Notes: generated by a model from the sequence alone, not told the origin. DNA of 64,000 bases from Vanessa cardui (GCF_905220365.1 NC_061153.1:5414001-5478000), one strand, 5' to 3'. Counted from the first letter of the stretch, positions 29,210-41,091 are shown. A program made the numbers and translations.

Positions 29210-29570
29210 GAATGTTGCGCAGCACACCATGCCAGGGCTACTCTCTGGTGGTGTGAGGTGTGATTTCTGTGTGTGTAATGATGTGCGCATGAGCACGTGG
29301 CTGGGGCTACTCTCCAGTAATGTCTTATCGCAGTTTTGTTACATGACACTTATTTTTATTTATTATTTTTTTTTTTATTCATAACATTTTGAATATCGCG
29401 CAGCGCACTATGCCTGGGCTACTCTCTGGTGGTGTGATGTGTGATTTCTTTGTGTGTATGATGTGCGCGTGGGCATGTGGCCGGAGCTACTCTCCGGTAG
29501 TACCTTGTCGTAGTATTGTTACATAAAACTAGTTTGATAAAGTTTTGAGTATATTTCGGTGCGTCGGTGC
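29210..29570. repeat. 181-bp tandem repeat with internal half-repeats
   Basis: Units begin at 29210 (GAATGTTGCGCAGCACACCA) and 29391 (GAATATCGCGCAGCGCACTA). Each has GGCTACTCTC twice, about 80 bp apart. Further decayed pieces of the motif occur near 29575 and 29655. Function unknown; noncoding in appearance. Confidence 0.75.
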
Positions 29571-29764
29571 GTGGCCGGGGCTACTCTCTGGCAGTATCTG
29601 GCGTGAGTAGTTATGAATACCTATTAGTGGAGTATGATGCATGCTTGATCAAGGCTACACTCTGACAGCATGCAACATGCTCTTCTATGAATCTTAAGGA
29701 CTTCGTATTAATCTATAGTTAAGTAATATTAAGTACAATGACGCCTGTAACTTGCTCGATTTTT

Positions 29765-29870
29765 GAGTAGATATGTTTTCTGCTGGTTTTGGGTGGATAT
29801 GTTTTCCATCGGATACTGAGTAGATATGTTTTCTACTGGTTCTGGGTGGATATGTTTTCCATCGGTTATT
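29765..29870. repeat. 53-bp tandem duplication
   Basis: Two units begin GAGTAGATATGTTTTCT at 29765 and 29818. A related decayed piece (GAGTGGTATGTTTCCACTGG) occurs at about 32736, just right of the Harbinger element. The Harbinger probably inserted into this repetitive sequence. Confidence 0.75.
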
Positions 29871-30252
29871 GAGTAAGTTATAGGTCACCGGAATTGTGAC
29901 TCACTGGTTTTTAGGTGAGTATAGACTACAACATTTACTTGTAACAGAACAACGAGCCGCTCTATGATATGTTCTAGTGTATCATGCTCTTACGAACTAA
30001 ACGTCGAGCACGCTGATCTCTTGTTACAAACCAACGAGCATATTGGTGTAACATTTCGTCGAGCGTATTGGTGTAACATTTCGTCGAGCCACGAGTGCGG
30101 GCGATGCGCGGTTGCGGGGTGATGCGGAGGGAGAGGGACGAAAGACGCAGCGGGACCGCGCGGTCATTTAGTTGTTCAAGTTGACGCTGTGATTTTACAC
30201 GTGCATTGCATTAGCTTGTTATTTATACTTATTATCTATTTTCTATTCAACT

Positions 30253-32173
30253 ATGTCATGGGATAGTGAAAAAACTTTATTGTTTATGAAAAATACAGGA
30301 ATCATGTAATTTTATGGGATCCTAATCACACTCAACATTACAATGAAATATTAAAAAACGACGCGTGGCAAGATATTGCTGCCGAAATGGAGATCTCTGC
30401 TAATGACTGCAGAAAAAAAATGACAAGCCTTCTAGCTTCTCTTCGAAGAGAAAAAATGAAGATTGAAAAAAGTATTGGCACTGGAAAAGGTAAGTGATGA
30501 CAATAAATGCAAATATACATCACACAACAGATATATATTGAGTTTGGATAAAAATATTACGTAAATGAAAAAGACGAATTTCATTTTAAATTGTTTTTTT
30601 TATTTACATTTACAGGAGCAGATGAAATTTACAAAAGTTCGTTGTTTGCGTACCAAAGCTTACAATTTATGCTGGATAAGAATAAACCACGTCCCGTTGA
30701 TGATTCGGTGAGTAATTTTTTTAAAAGGTATTTCTATATTAAAATTTGTAAGTACCTACGCATATTGGTTTTGCCACTCCAACGCACTTGAGAACAGTAT
30801 TCAGCAATTTCATCGCTCATTATTTTTGCAACAGCACTTTCTGATAAGTTTCGATGTTGATTTGCAAGCGGAAGAAATTGAATTATATAAATTGAAAATG
30901 GCCCTCGTTATAATCACTGGTATTGTTATCTTGTAAGATGTTTTCTTGTAAGCATATTCCTTCTGAATTCCTTCTAATGAAATTGTGCAAATGACATGTG
31001 CACTTTACAATCAATTTAGCTTTATCGGGGTTCAATAATATAGGCTTTCGCAAAACACGGAATACTGACGATAGTAGTCCAAACACATTGTCAACTACGC
31101 GCTGAGCTCTACAGAGTCGGTAATTGAACAATCTTTTAGTAGATCCTTTGGGATGCATTCCAGAGTAAACCTTCATCATATTTTGCATAAGAGGGAAAGC
31201 TTCATCGCCAATGAAATAATATGTCATTAACATTTGCCTACCTGGCAGTGTAGAGGGCTGTGGCAAATTCAAACTAGATGAATCTCTAGTAGTTTTTTAT
31301 ATAACATACTGTTATGGAATACTCCACCGTCTGATATTCGTCCTTGGCAACCTATATTAATGTAAATAATTTTATAATTTGCATCCACTCTGCCATAAGT
31401 ACAATACTAAAAACCCCTTATAATTATAAAATTCACTGCCACTTGCAGGTGGTGCTTGAATTTCCGTCAATAGCGCCTATACAATGGGAGAATTGCCATA
31501 TTTTCTCATAACCTTCTGCCACTTGTAACCACTCCTCAGGTGAATTTGGCATCTGCAAAAAAAATATATTTTATAATTTCAGGCTGATAACAAGACCGAG
31601 GAAAATCACACGCAGGCTACTACGGCTGATTGCGAGTCGCAGTCAGCACATCCTATAAAAAAGAAAAGGAAAATGATTTCCAAAATCAATACAGATGACG
31701 ACAAAAAAATGGAAATTGCATTTGATATATTGCAAAAAACCGCTTGAGAGTTGAGTGATTTTAATAATGACATGAGTTAGCAAGTTACGGTACTTTTATC
31801 GCCGATAAATTAAGAAAATATAATGAAGGGACCAAAAACATCTTATATCGAATATACTTTTTAGCGCTGATCAAGGAGAATTTAACTATCCCCGTGGATA
31901 CAGTCAACACTATAGAGATAATTATGGAAACGAAACATCTCGAGGATATAATACAGCTTCAACATAAAATGAATCCTTTGTAAGTCAGAACCGATCCTGT
32001 GACTCAAATACAGACAGAGGCTACACTTCCTCTATCGAAGAGACTAGAGCAGGTGCAACTTCCAATGAAATCCGAGGTCCGAGTCGAGCCGATGAAGCAG
32101 ATACAGACGGGGGCGATACTCGAGATAGCAGTAACTTTGATATGATGAGTCAGATCTCAGATTATTTGAATTG
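30253..32173 (+). pseudogene. Harbinger MADF/Myb-like accessory protein gene with introns
   Basis: Exon 1 (30253-30489) encodes the start of a MADF domain. A one-base loss near 30287 shifts the frame, after which EKYRNHVILWDPNHTQHYNE and WQDIAAEMEISANDCRKKM are readable. Exon 2 (30616-30707) gives ADEIYKSSLFAYQSLQFMLD. Exon 3 starts at 31582 and runs in broken frames to about 32173. The introns have GT..AG ends (GTAAGT...TTACAG; GTGAGT...TTTCAG) and the exon joins keep phase. In this superfamily the protein partners the nuclease and binds transposon ends. Confidence 0.7.
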
Positions 32174-32583
32174 ATCTTAAATAAAATATAATGATACTCA
32201 CGTGAATGTTTTCTTTCAGTTCCTCTGTTATCTATGTCTTGATATTCTAAAAAGATACTGTAAACTAACGAAGGAATCACCCGTAGCTAAATAACGTAAA
32301 GTTAATGCTAATCTCTCCTTCGCCTTCTTAGGGCAGTAAAGTTCTTATATTGACCACTTAATTCCTGCGATTTTAAGTCTAACAATAATTGCACACCTCC
32401 AAGAGTTTGTCTTCTATTGTAAATGTTCATTTGCCACCATCTTCTATTTCTATTTTTCTTTTTTCTTCTAATATAATTCATCAAGATAAATGCAGCACAC
32501 GCAGCTTGTAGGTCCGACATTTCAAAAAAGAATGAACGCAAGGTACAACGAAATGTTGGTAAATGCACACTCGCTGTGAGCAT
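30883..32583 (-). pseudogene. Harbinger (HARBI1-like) transposase with one intron
   Basis: Exon 1 (32583 to about 32202) has RRWWQMNIYNRRQ, then after a shift ERLALTLRYLATGDSFVSLQ, typical of the N-terminal part. A GTGAGT donor at 32201 and a TTTTTGCAG acceptor ending at 31553 define an intron of about 649 bp. Exon 2 (31552-30883) holds the nuclease core: HCIGAIDG (first aspartate), a second aspartate in GRVDANYK, and a DNVFGLL block near the C-terminus, with a break near 31440 and another near 31272. The MADF exon 3 lies inside this intron on the other strand. Confidence 0.7.
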
Positions 32584-32939
32584 TTACCCGTAACATAACG
32601 CCGAGCATTTGCAGGAACGTTACATTACATAGAAATGCTTTGGAAACTGAGCTTTTGCCTGTATTGTATCATTCGTAAGAACGTTACATTACAAAGAAAT
32701 ACTCCAGAAAATGTTGTAGTCTATACTCACCTTTTGAGTGGTATGTTTCCACTGGATAACGAGTTACTTACGATCATAATATCCTAGTCAATAATATGAT
32801 GCGAGTTATGTTTGCTCGATGAATTTTTTTTTGTTCTCTCTGTTTCAGTAACGATCAATGATGTCTGATGATGCAGCTAGGACTCCTCCTGGCATGCCGA
32901 CATTTTACACGATAGATATACATATTCAGCTTCTTTGAG

Positions 32940-33352
32940 TACATAGTTTTTGTCAAAGAAAAAATAATATTTAGGTATACCAATCTAACTATTATTTTTT
33001 ATTTGGTAAATATAATTCATAAAATTAATTCTTATTTCAAGCGCATTCGTTGTACTCCTGCGAGGTATATTGCCCAATGGAGTAAAACATGTCTCTCTGT
33101 CAGTATGTCTCTAAAATTCTGGCTGAACTAATTCGCCATTAACGTAACTGTCTACTGTACCTGGAGGGGTATACAAATTTCGAGAAGAACTACTTTTTCT
33201 TAAAAAATTGTGAAGGTAAACACAGGTCATTGTAATTTTTGAAGCTTTTACTTCGTCAAGAGGTATAGGGCTTTTAAAAACTCTGAATTTGCTGGACAAT
33301 ATTCCAAAAGTATTTTCCACTACCACACGAGAGCGAGACAGTTCTTGATTGA
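32940..33352 (-). pseudogene. Second Harbinger transposase fragment (C-terminus)
   Basis: The minus-strand frame 33345-33111 reads RSRVVVENTFGILSSKFRVF and TCVYLHNFLRK, the C-terminal glutamate block of a HARBI1-like nuclease from a different family than the one at 30883. It is cut at 33352 by the start of the LINE D text. Confidence 0.7.
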
Positions 33353-33751
33353 ATGTTCAGTAACAGTGTTCAGTACAGTAAGAAAAAACTTAAATCGTCT
33401 AGTGTGTCAATTAGTGAGTTTTTGACAAAGTCACGTCAAGCTATTTTCAGTGCAGCCAGAAAACACTTCGGTATCTCTAACAGTTGGACTCATAACGGCA
33501 TTGTTTATGTTAAACTTCCCAACAATGATAGGAAACGACTCTTTAACAGAGAAACCTTGGACGATTTAATCAAAAAGTTCCCTAAATGTGGTAACTCATC
33601 AGTTCCTGAGAAGGGAACTGTTAATAAAATGACGGCATCAGACAGTGGTTCTAGCAACAAAGCTCCATCAGATAGGCCACCTGAACGCTCCAAGAAGGTC
33701 AGTCCTACTTCGGGTATTGTCACTCGTAGAAATGTAGCAAAAAAGCTGTAA
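33353..33751 (+). pseudogene. LINE D ORF1, C-terminal part
   Basis: The frame gives a C-terminal nucleic-acid-binding region (LTKSRQAIFSAARKHFGIS, WTHNGIVYVKLPN) followed by a serine-rich tail ending RRNVAKKL. The arrangement fits a LINE ORF1. The N-terminal coiled coil or zinc finger is missing at the junction with the Harbinger fragment. Confidence 0.55.
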
Positions 33752-34666
33752 GGGTTAACCTTTTTTTTTTGTCTTTTTCTTCTTGTTTCAATATTTTAAT
33801 TTTCTTTTCGTTTTGTAATGAACTGTGTGTTTTGTGAATTGTTTGTTATTGTGCTTATTAATGTTAGTTGTAGATGATTCTATTACATTTGTTTTTTTTT
33901 GTTTTTATAACCAATTACGTACTTTATATGATTTTGCGTGTTTGTAATGCTTAACGTTTCACTTTTATATATGCTCTTTTACTATATATGTTTTTTTACA
34001 AACTACCTATTAATTCACAATCTTGTTATTGTTGTTAGTAGATAAATATTTCAATTTGATTTAAAATTAGTTTGACAAGCGTACGTCAATATGACAACCT
34101 TAACTTGGATTCTGGTATTTTGAGCCATCCTTGTTATATATCTACATTTGAGTAACAACACTGACAACTCAAACATATTTTGACAATTATCTATTAGATA
34201 TTTACGTATATATCTAGATATAAATTCCTTTTTTTTCTTACATAATAATAGATACATACGTATATCTTTAGAATTTTTCTGATTTTTGTAGTACAGCCAT
34301 TCACGTATTGTCCTTTTTTTATTCCATGTTTTTTGTAATGTTTTTTACTTGTAAATTGTGAATAGTTTAGTTGCATGGCTTTATTATTTTTTTTTTAATT
34401 TTACTACGTTTGTGTTGTTTGCTTTTTTTTTGTCTTTAGACAATAGTTGTAGAATTCATTAGTTATAGTTTGTATAAGATCATATGCTTTTGCTGTAATG
34501 CTTTTGTTGAATTGCCAAGTCCAGCAGTCAGTGCAAAAAAGAGATTTTATTCCTGCGCTTTGTTTTAGTTTTTTTTTTTGTTTATATTATAATTTTATAT
34601 ATATATATTTCATTATTTATTATTTATACATATATTTTTAAAGTAAAAACAAATACACAACATAAT
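33752..34666 (+). other. LINE D inter-ORF spacer
   Basis: T-rich sequence with stops in all plus frames. Unlike LINEs A and B there is no retained middle ORF. Confidence 0.6.
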
Positions 34667-37572
34667 ATGATGTCAAGCGACGACTCTTATTACTCAGCTG
34701 AATCTGGGGATGAATCGTTTAATAGCTCTCATAGTTATAACAATTACAGTTTAATAACTTTAGGGGATACTCTAACCGCCGAATTTTGTGGTTTAGATAA
34801 AAAATTTAATGTTTGCCATATTAATGCTCAAAGTGTGCCTAGTCATTACACGGACCTATTAAGTTCTTTTAATCTCAACTGTATTCATGCTCTCTTGATT
34901 TCTGAAACATGGTTAAAACCTTCACTTTCTTCAGCGTGTTTTCCCATTCCTGGTTTTGTATTAGTAAGAAACGATCGTGTTGGGAGGAGAGGAGGTGGTG
35001 TCGCCACTTATTTAAAAAGTCAATTTAGCTATAAAATCATCTGCCAGTCTTCTTCTTCTTCTAACCCTTCCCCTGAATTTCTTTTTTTGGAAATTGCTTG
35101 TGGAAGGAAAATAGTCCTGGTTGTAGTATATTGCCCTCCCACTATTGACTATTTCTCAACACTAGAAGACATTTTCGAGAATCTTTTATCCAACTTCAAT
35201 GAACTTTTAATTATGGGTGACTTCAACACGTGTTTGATGAAGAATGACACTCGAGCGACTAAATTGCGCTCCATAGTTAATTCAGTGAACATTGAAATTC
35301 TACAGCTATCTTCAACACATCACACCTTAACTTCAGATTCTCTCTTAGATCTTATACTCTGTTCTGACGTTAAACGTGTTGTTAAATATGGCCAACTTTC
35401 TGCTCCTGCTTTTTCTCAACACGACTTAGTTTACGTATCCTATAGCATTAAAAGTCCTAAGCCTACAGTTCAAACTGCATCCTTAAGAATTTTTTCTAAC
35501 CTTAATCTTAATAAATTAGAGACAGATGCTACTAAAATTAATTGGGATCAGATATATGAATTGGATACGATCGACGATAAGCTGGACTTTCTTTGCTCAT
35601 ACGACATGCATGCTTCCTTGCGTTTAGTAAAAATTAAAAACCGAGGGTCTGCGCCTTGGATAAACAGTGACATCCGGAATGCCATGGCAAAAAGGGATCG
35701 TGCATTTCGTAAATTTAAGTCTGACCGTACAGAACTTAACTGGTCTGTCTATAAGGCTGCAAGAAATAGGTGTAACCAGATGTGCAGAACTTATAAACGC
35801 CGATACATCTCTGATAAAATTTGTAACTCGTCTCCTTCAGACACATTAAAATTTCTAAAGTCTATTGGCATCGGCAAAAATTCCAACTCTTCAAACAATA
35901 TCTCTATTGACATTAATAGTCTTAATCGCCACTTCCAGTCTCCTCCTGTTTTCGATGACAATATTAAACTCGATACTCTTTCAAAGATTCATTGCCTGCC
36001 AATATGTAAGGACACTTCATTTTCTTTCACCCTGGTGAGTGATGCTGACGTTCGGAAACGTATTATGGCAATTAAATCTAAAGCAATTGGATGTGATGAG
36101 ATAGGTCGCACGATGATTTTACACATTTTAGAAACATTATTGCCTTTAATAACCCACATTATTAATTTTTCCTTACGCACTAGTACTTTTCCCGAACTGT
36201 GGCGAAAAGCCCTAGTTCTACCACTAGCTAAGATTCCAAATCCCTCTACGCCTTCCCATTATCGTCCTATTTCCATCCTTCCCTTTCTCTCAAAAATTTT
36301 AGAATCCATTGTCCACTTTCAATTATCTGATTATCTGTTGTCCTGTGACCTATTAAAATCCACTTCAGTCTGGTTTTCGCCATTGCCATAGCACTACTAC
36401 TGCACTAATTAAAGTTACCGAGGATATTAGAGAGGGTATGGAAAACAAGACTGACGATTCTCATACTCATCGATTTTAGTAACGCGTTTAATGCAGTCGA
36501 TCATGACTTATTACTCTCTCTTATATCTCGCATAAACATCTCAGACATCGCTCTCCAGTGGTTTTCTTCTTATCTTCGTGGACGCAAGCAAGCAACTTGT
36601 GTTGGAACCGATAGATCGGACTGGTGCGATGTTGCTGCTGGTGTTCCTCAAGGCGGTATTCTTTCTCCACTACTATTTTCATTATTTATTAACTCTATTT
36701 CCTCAATTCTTTCATGCCAGTACCATCTTTATGCCAACGACTTGCAGCTTTATAAACAGTGCAGCGTAGACCACCTGGTTGACACTATTACCGCCCTTAA
36801 TAACGATCTCTCTCGTATTGCCTCTTGGTCAAAAAAATATGGAATTAGTGTTAACCCATCAAAATGCCAAGCTATTATTATTGGGAGCCCTAGGCAGTTA
36901 GCTTTAATTCAAAGCCTACCACCCTTACCTGATTTACTATTTAATAACTGTTATGCCTATTTCATCTAAGGTTAAAGATTTGGGTGTTTTAATCGATAAC
37001 TCGTTGAAATGGTCTGACCAATTCAATGAGGTTTCGCGCAAGTTTTATGCCACGCTACACTTTAAAAACTTTGTGCCTATTAAATCAAAAATCCAACTGG
37101 TAAAGTGTCTGTTGTTACCAATTATAGATTATGGTGATGCATGTTACCCCGATCTTAATGTAACACTTTTAAGTAAACTCGAAAGATTGCATAACACCTG
37201 CATACGATTTATGGCCTTAGATATTTATTTATTTATGGCCTCCGTAAATTTGAGCACATTTCTTCATATCGGTTAATGCTAAATTGGCTACCTATTAAAG
37301 ATCGTAGGCATTTAAGAATACTATATATTCTACACTCTCTTGTTTATAATCCACTTGCTCCTTGTTATCTTAAGTCCAAATTTAATTTTCTTTCCGATAA
37401 TCGTGTTAGGCATCTTCGTTCTTCTCATAACCTTCTTCTTTCTATTCCTCCTCACACATCTGGTTTTGTGTCTAATTCTTTCACTGTCAACGCTATACGA
37501 CTTTGGAATGAATTACCAGTCGTCATCAGAGAAACGTTCTCTAGGGATTTGTTCAAAAGTAGGGTAAAATAA
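34667..37572 (+). pseudogene. LINE D ORF2: endonuclease-reverse transcriptase (broken)
   Basis: The N-terminal endonuclease is intact at 34667-35450 (VCHINAQSVPSH, ISETWLK, VVYCPP, MGDFNTC, FSQHDLVYVSY). The RT begins at about 36090 (SHYRPISILPFLSKILES). Frames break at 36391 and near 36480, then continue with DFSNAFNAVDHD, GVPQGGILSPLLFS and the catalytic box, which reads YAND instead of YADD (AAC at 36736-36738). Another break comes at 36960, then the thumb KDLGVLIDNSLKW, and the C-terminal block ends FKSRVK at 37570. No RNase H. Confidence 0.85.
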
Positions 37573-37976
37573 TTTTTCTTAAAGAAATATAAGTCTTAGC
37601 TTTTATCGCCTTTCTTGGTTTCGTTCCCTTTTATTTAAGCTGTTATTATTACACTGTACATTTAGTATTATTGTTAACTTTTTGTTACTTTATCATTAGA
37701 ATATTATTAAATGTATGTTATATGTATATATTTATAATATATATTTATGTAAGTGTGTGTATGTTTATATATATGTGTATATATATGTATGTATGTGTGT
37801 ATTTGTATAATGTAATTCAATATAAGGATGGCGTTATGCATCTACTGTACGCTCTTTCTTGCACGTGCTAAGGTTGGCTGGTAGATAAGGCTATATAGCT
37901 TTAAGCCCGCCTTTTGCTCAATTTATTTTTTGTTAAATAATTGTGCAATAAAGTGAATAAATAAATAAAGTACAAA

Positions 37977-38125
37977 ACACCAATGATGTTATATAACTAT
38001 CGATAAAATTCAATTCAATTTAATTTTGGAAGATATTTTAAGTGATGAAACTTAAAATATCTTCCAAAATTAAAACGATGTTGTATCACTACATCTACAA
38101 GTATAAAACATCATTGCACAACAAA
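37977..38125. repeat. Hairpin (foldback) element with 24-bp perfect arms
   Basis: The arms 38020-38043 and 38050-38073 are perfect reverse complements (TTAATTTTGGAAGATATTTT...) around a 6-base loop. Outer words CCAATGATGTTATATA (near 37980) and TATAAAACATCATTG (near 38102-38116) are also inverted. It resembles a small MITE. The same structure is at 60934-61082. Confidence 0.7.
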
Positions 38126-38261
38126 TAATATATAAAATACATATTGGCAAAGTAAGCAAAACAATATATATATATATATCTACTATAATAGCGACAAGAA
38201 GAAAATCACATATTATAATTGTTTAAGAATATTACGATACGAAGAATATTACGATTTAAAT

Positions 38262-40190
38262 ATGCTGAAAGAACCCATTGTTAACACGTTCACTGCCACC
38301 TAAATTTTTCCTATGCTTATAGCGATGCCGGCATACATAATGCCGCGAACACGCGGCATTTTTATAATAATAGATATTTGTACAAAAAAAAATGTAACAA
38401 AGTTCCTCAAATTTGAGAAAACAATAACAAAATTAGTTCAATTGTCAACAAATTGGTTGGCATTAATAAAATGTGGTTTGTTGAAAAAACAGTTTGACAA
38501 TCTATGATTATCCTTAATAAGTGAACAAGCCTAGCGTGTCGCCGGCATTACAAAAGACATTTTTTTCTAAAATAAAAAAAATTATTATTTTTAACGGGCC
38601 ACTTAAAAACTCAGTAGCTTATCGCTTGAAGATTGCACACAATTAGTTTGAATGAATAATTTAGCCTAGTTTTTAAGATATCACTGAAATTCTTAGAACA
38701 AGCCTAGCGTGTTCGCGGCGTGGCTATAGAAATTCGCATGAACACGCTAGGCTTGTCGCTGGCACTGAACGTGTTAAAGCAAGAGTTTCAAACGCTATAA
38801 ACGAATGGGCTAACGAGCACCTGACCTGCCCATCAACATCTTTGACAACGTGGTCAACACTCAAGGATACAGTCAGCAATATTTGTCGGACTTATCTGCA
38901 GCCTGATCATCTAGTCAAGAAACAGCAATGGGTGACTGAGGAGATCCTGAAATTAATGGATAAACGCCGAATATATAAAACCGCAGACCCAAAGAGGTAC
39001 GACGAATTAGATAGGCTCATTGCTAGAAAAAATCGAGCTGCTCGAGATAAATTCTATGAGACCAAATGCGAACGTATCGAAGGCCTTTTGAAACTACATG
39101 ACGGGTTTAACCTTCACAAGGAGATCAAAACACTTGCGGGGCTTAATAAAACTCACAATTTGAATGCACTATGTGATGATCAGGGCAATATTCTTCATGA
39201 CTTAGAAAGCAAGAAAAAGGTTTGGAGTGACTACATAGTCAAAATGTTTGAGGATACTTCTAGGAGCTCCGCGAATGTTACTGTTACGGATGACTCTGGA
39301 CCACCATTTTTAACAACAAAGGTGAAAAAGTACTTGGATCTGCTAAAACTGGTAAAGCTTTAGGTCCCGACAGTAAAACAGTAGAAATTCTCAAACTGTT
39401 GGAAGAAGAACACGTAAACGCCCTAACCAACTTTTTCAACCAGGTGTATAACTCAGGCTCTTTACCCGACGATTGGCTAAAGTCCACATTTATTACTTTA
39501 CCAAAAAAGGCAAAAGCAAAGAAATGTGCAGAATATCGCACAATAAGCTTAATGAGCCACGTACTTAAAATATTTCTAAATAGTTCTAGTACAAAAATGC
39601 AAAGACATGCAGACCAACGTTATCTTGTGCTTCATTGATTATGAGAAGGCGTTCAATCGCGTAAGACATGACCTACTTATGGAACGTCTAATGGATGTAG
39701 GTCTAGATGGCAAGGACTTACGGGTTATTAAGAACTTGTATTAAAAACAAAGAGAAGCTGTGAGAGTTGAGCATTCAGAGACCGATCAAATTGAGATTCG
39801 CCGTGGTGTCCGTCAGGGGTGTATATTGTCTCCCCTGCTTTTTAACATATACTCGGAAGCTGTAATATCTGAAGCTCTGTAGGGGTTAGAGGTAGGCATC
39901 AAGATAAACGGTAAAGTCGTGAATAACCTACGATGCGCCGATGATACCGTACTTATAGCCTCTTCAGAAAAGGACCTACAGACTTTGGTGAACAGGGTTA
40001 ACGAGTGCAGTGTGAAGGCAGGGTTGAGCATGAATATTAGCAAGACCAAGTTTCTGGTTGTATCGGGGGATAAAAATCTTAAGCCAAAAATTCAGGTGGA
40101 AGGTAAATACCTAGAGCGGGTGCGTATGTACAAATACCTCGGTGCTTGGGTAAATGAAGAATGGGACTGTGGGCAAGAAATTCAGACTTA
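38262..40190 (+). pseudogene. RTE-type LINE fragment: endonuclease-RT linker and reverse transcriptase
   Basis: With the MITE at 38281-38777 removed, the frame reads LKEPIVKARVSNAINEW and continues at 38842-39363 with WVTEEILKLMDKRR, HDGFNLHKEIK and other features of RTE/BovB-like proteins. RT pieces follow at 39399-39638, then FIDYEKAFNRVRHDLL, RRGVRQGCILSPLLFN and the catalytic box in the form CADD (tyrosine to cysteine, TGC at 39934-39936). Stops lie at 39361, 39742 and 39880. The endonuclease is missing upstream. It is inactive. Confidence 0.75.
38281..38777. mobile_element. piggyBac-type MITE inserted at TTAA
   Basis: The element is bounded by TTAA (38281-38284 and 38774-38777). Its ends read CACGTTCACTGCCA and, on the other strand, CACGTTCAGTGCCA. 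The same CACGTTCA start is seen at the end of the coding piggyBac at 13248. Inside are further inverted words (AACAAGCCTAGCGTG / CACGCTAGGCTTGT). Removing it with one TTAA restores the RTE reading frame. No coding capacity. Confidence 0.85.
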
Positions 40191-40566
40191 AACTGAGCAT
40201 CCAAATCTGTTCAGACGTGTTTAATTCAATCCTCAATTATTTTAAATATATATTTTTTACTTTTTAAAAAAATCTATTTGCCTCTTCGTAAACTTGACTG
40301 GCATTGCGGACAGGATCGTCGTAATTATAGCGCATTCGCGTAAATATTCGGGTAATGGGATTGGGATTGGTAATGGGACTGTGGGCAAGAAATTCAGATT
40401 TAAACTGAGCATCCAAATCTGTTCAGACGTGTTTAATTCAATCCTCAATTATTTTAAATATATATTTTTTACTTTTTAAAAAAATCTATTTGCCTCTTCG
40501 TAAACTTGACTGGCATTGCGGACAGGATCGTCGTAATTATAGCGCATTTGCGTAAATATTCGGGTA
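40161..40566. repeat. 212-bp tandem duplication after the RTE fragment
   Basis: Two units start ATGGGACTGTGGGCAAGAAA at 40161 and 40373 and run to AAATATTCGGGTA. About 110 bp of the same unit recur at 51742-51851. Confidence 0.8.
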
Positions 40567-40903
40567 TCTAAATTTACCGATTATCGCGATTTTTAGGCGC
40601 GGACGGCGATCCATCGAACAAATAAATTCGTCAAGGTTGGAGCGATGCTGATGGCGTTGGCTGGTTGGTGAGTAAGCGTTTTCACCTTCCTTACCTATTT
40701 CATGCCTATTCAAATTGTAGAGTTTTCTTATCTAGAGATTGGAACTCTCTCTTTTTAACTGTTATCTGGTTTTCATATAAAATTTGTGAAATCGGAATTT
40801 AGTTATACATATAATATTTGTATTTTATCTCTCACATGAATTTTTGTGAATAATATTAAGTAAAATTCAAAAATAATATTAAGTAAATAAAAAATTATTA
40901 ATA
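40567..40903. other. Spacer left of the DIRS element, nothing recognised
   Basis: AT-rich, without a usable open frame or a motif I recognise. Confidence 0.5.
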
Positions 40904-40950
40904 ATAGATGATCAAACGAACTTCTGAAGTGAAGTTCGATCACTATTATA

Positions 40951-41091
40951 TGAATTCGCTTTATTCGAAGATATAATTCAACAATGTAGTTCCTTTTATC
41001 GTACTGGTAACATTCGCACTTTTAGATAACCCTACTTTCCTTTCTTTTTTTTTTGTTCTACCCGTCTTGACAGGCTGTACTAATCTTCATT
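40951..41091. repeat. DIRS inverted terminal repeat (3' end of element)
   Basis: Shares with the reverse complement of 45714-45853 the words ATAATTCAACAATGTAGTTC, TTTTATCGTACTGGTAACAT and CTACCCGTCTTGACAGGCTG. The two differ mainly in the length of a T-run. The outer edge at this end is longer and carries a palindrome (GAACTTCTGAAGTGAAGTTC, 40919-40938). Confidence 0.85.

Larger units (their letters stand above)
29914..32731. mobile_element. PIF/Harbinger DNA transposon
   Basis: The inverted terminal repeats start GGTGAGTATAGACTACAACA: 29914-29935 is an exact reverse complement of 32710-32731. The flanking triplets are TTA and TTT, close to the 3-bp TWA duplication usual in the superfamily. 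It carries two genes in opposite directions, a MADF/Myb-like DNA-binding protein (plus) and a HARBI1-like nuclease (minus), both with frameshifts. Confidence 0.8.
33353..37975 (+). mobile_element. LINE D: Jockey/CR1-like non-LTR retrotransposon, decayed
   Basis: The 5'-truncated ORF1 (33353-33751) is followed by about 900 bp of AT-rich spacer and ORF2 (34667-37572). The 3' end is near 37975, after AATAAAGTGAATAAATAAAT. ORF2 carries shared inactivating changes that reappear unchanged in the copy at 57748-60932, so the two arose by DNA duplication and not by separate retrotransposition. Confidence 0.8.

Noticed and set aside
33752..34666. Possible third ORF in LINE D, as in LINEs A and B
   Set aside because: The interval has stops in all plus frames and only short minus-strand frames.
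37671..37871. Small open frames over TATG-rich tracts in the LINE 3' UTR
   Set aside because: They are translations of microsatellite-like TATA/TATG sequence and are repeated only because the block is duplicated.
38020..38073. Rho-independent-style terminator
   Set aside because: The stem-loop is in eukaryotic transposon debris with no gene ending there. A foldback element fits better.
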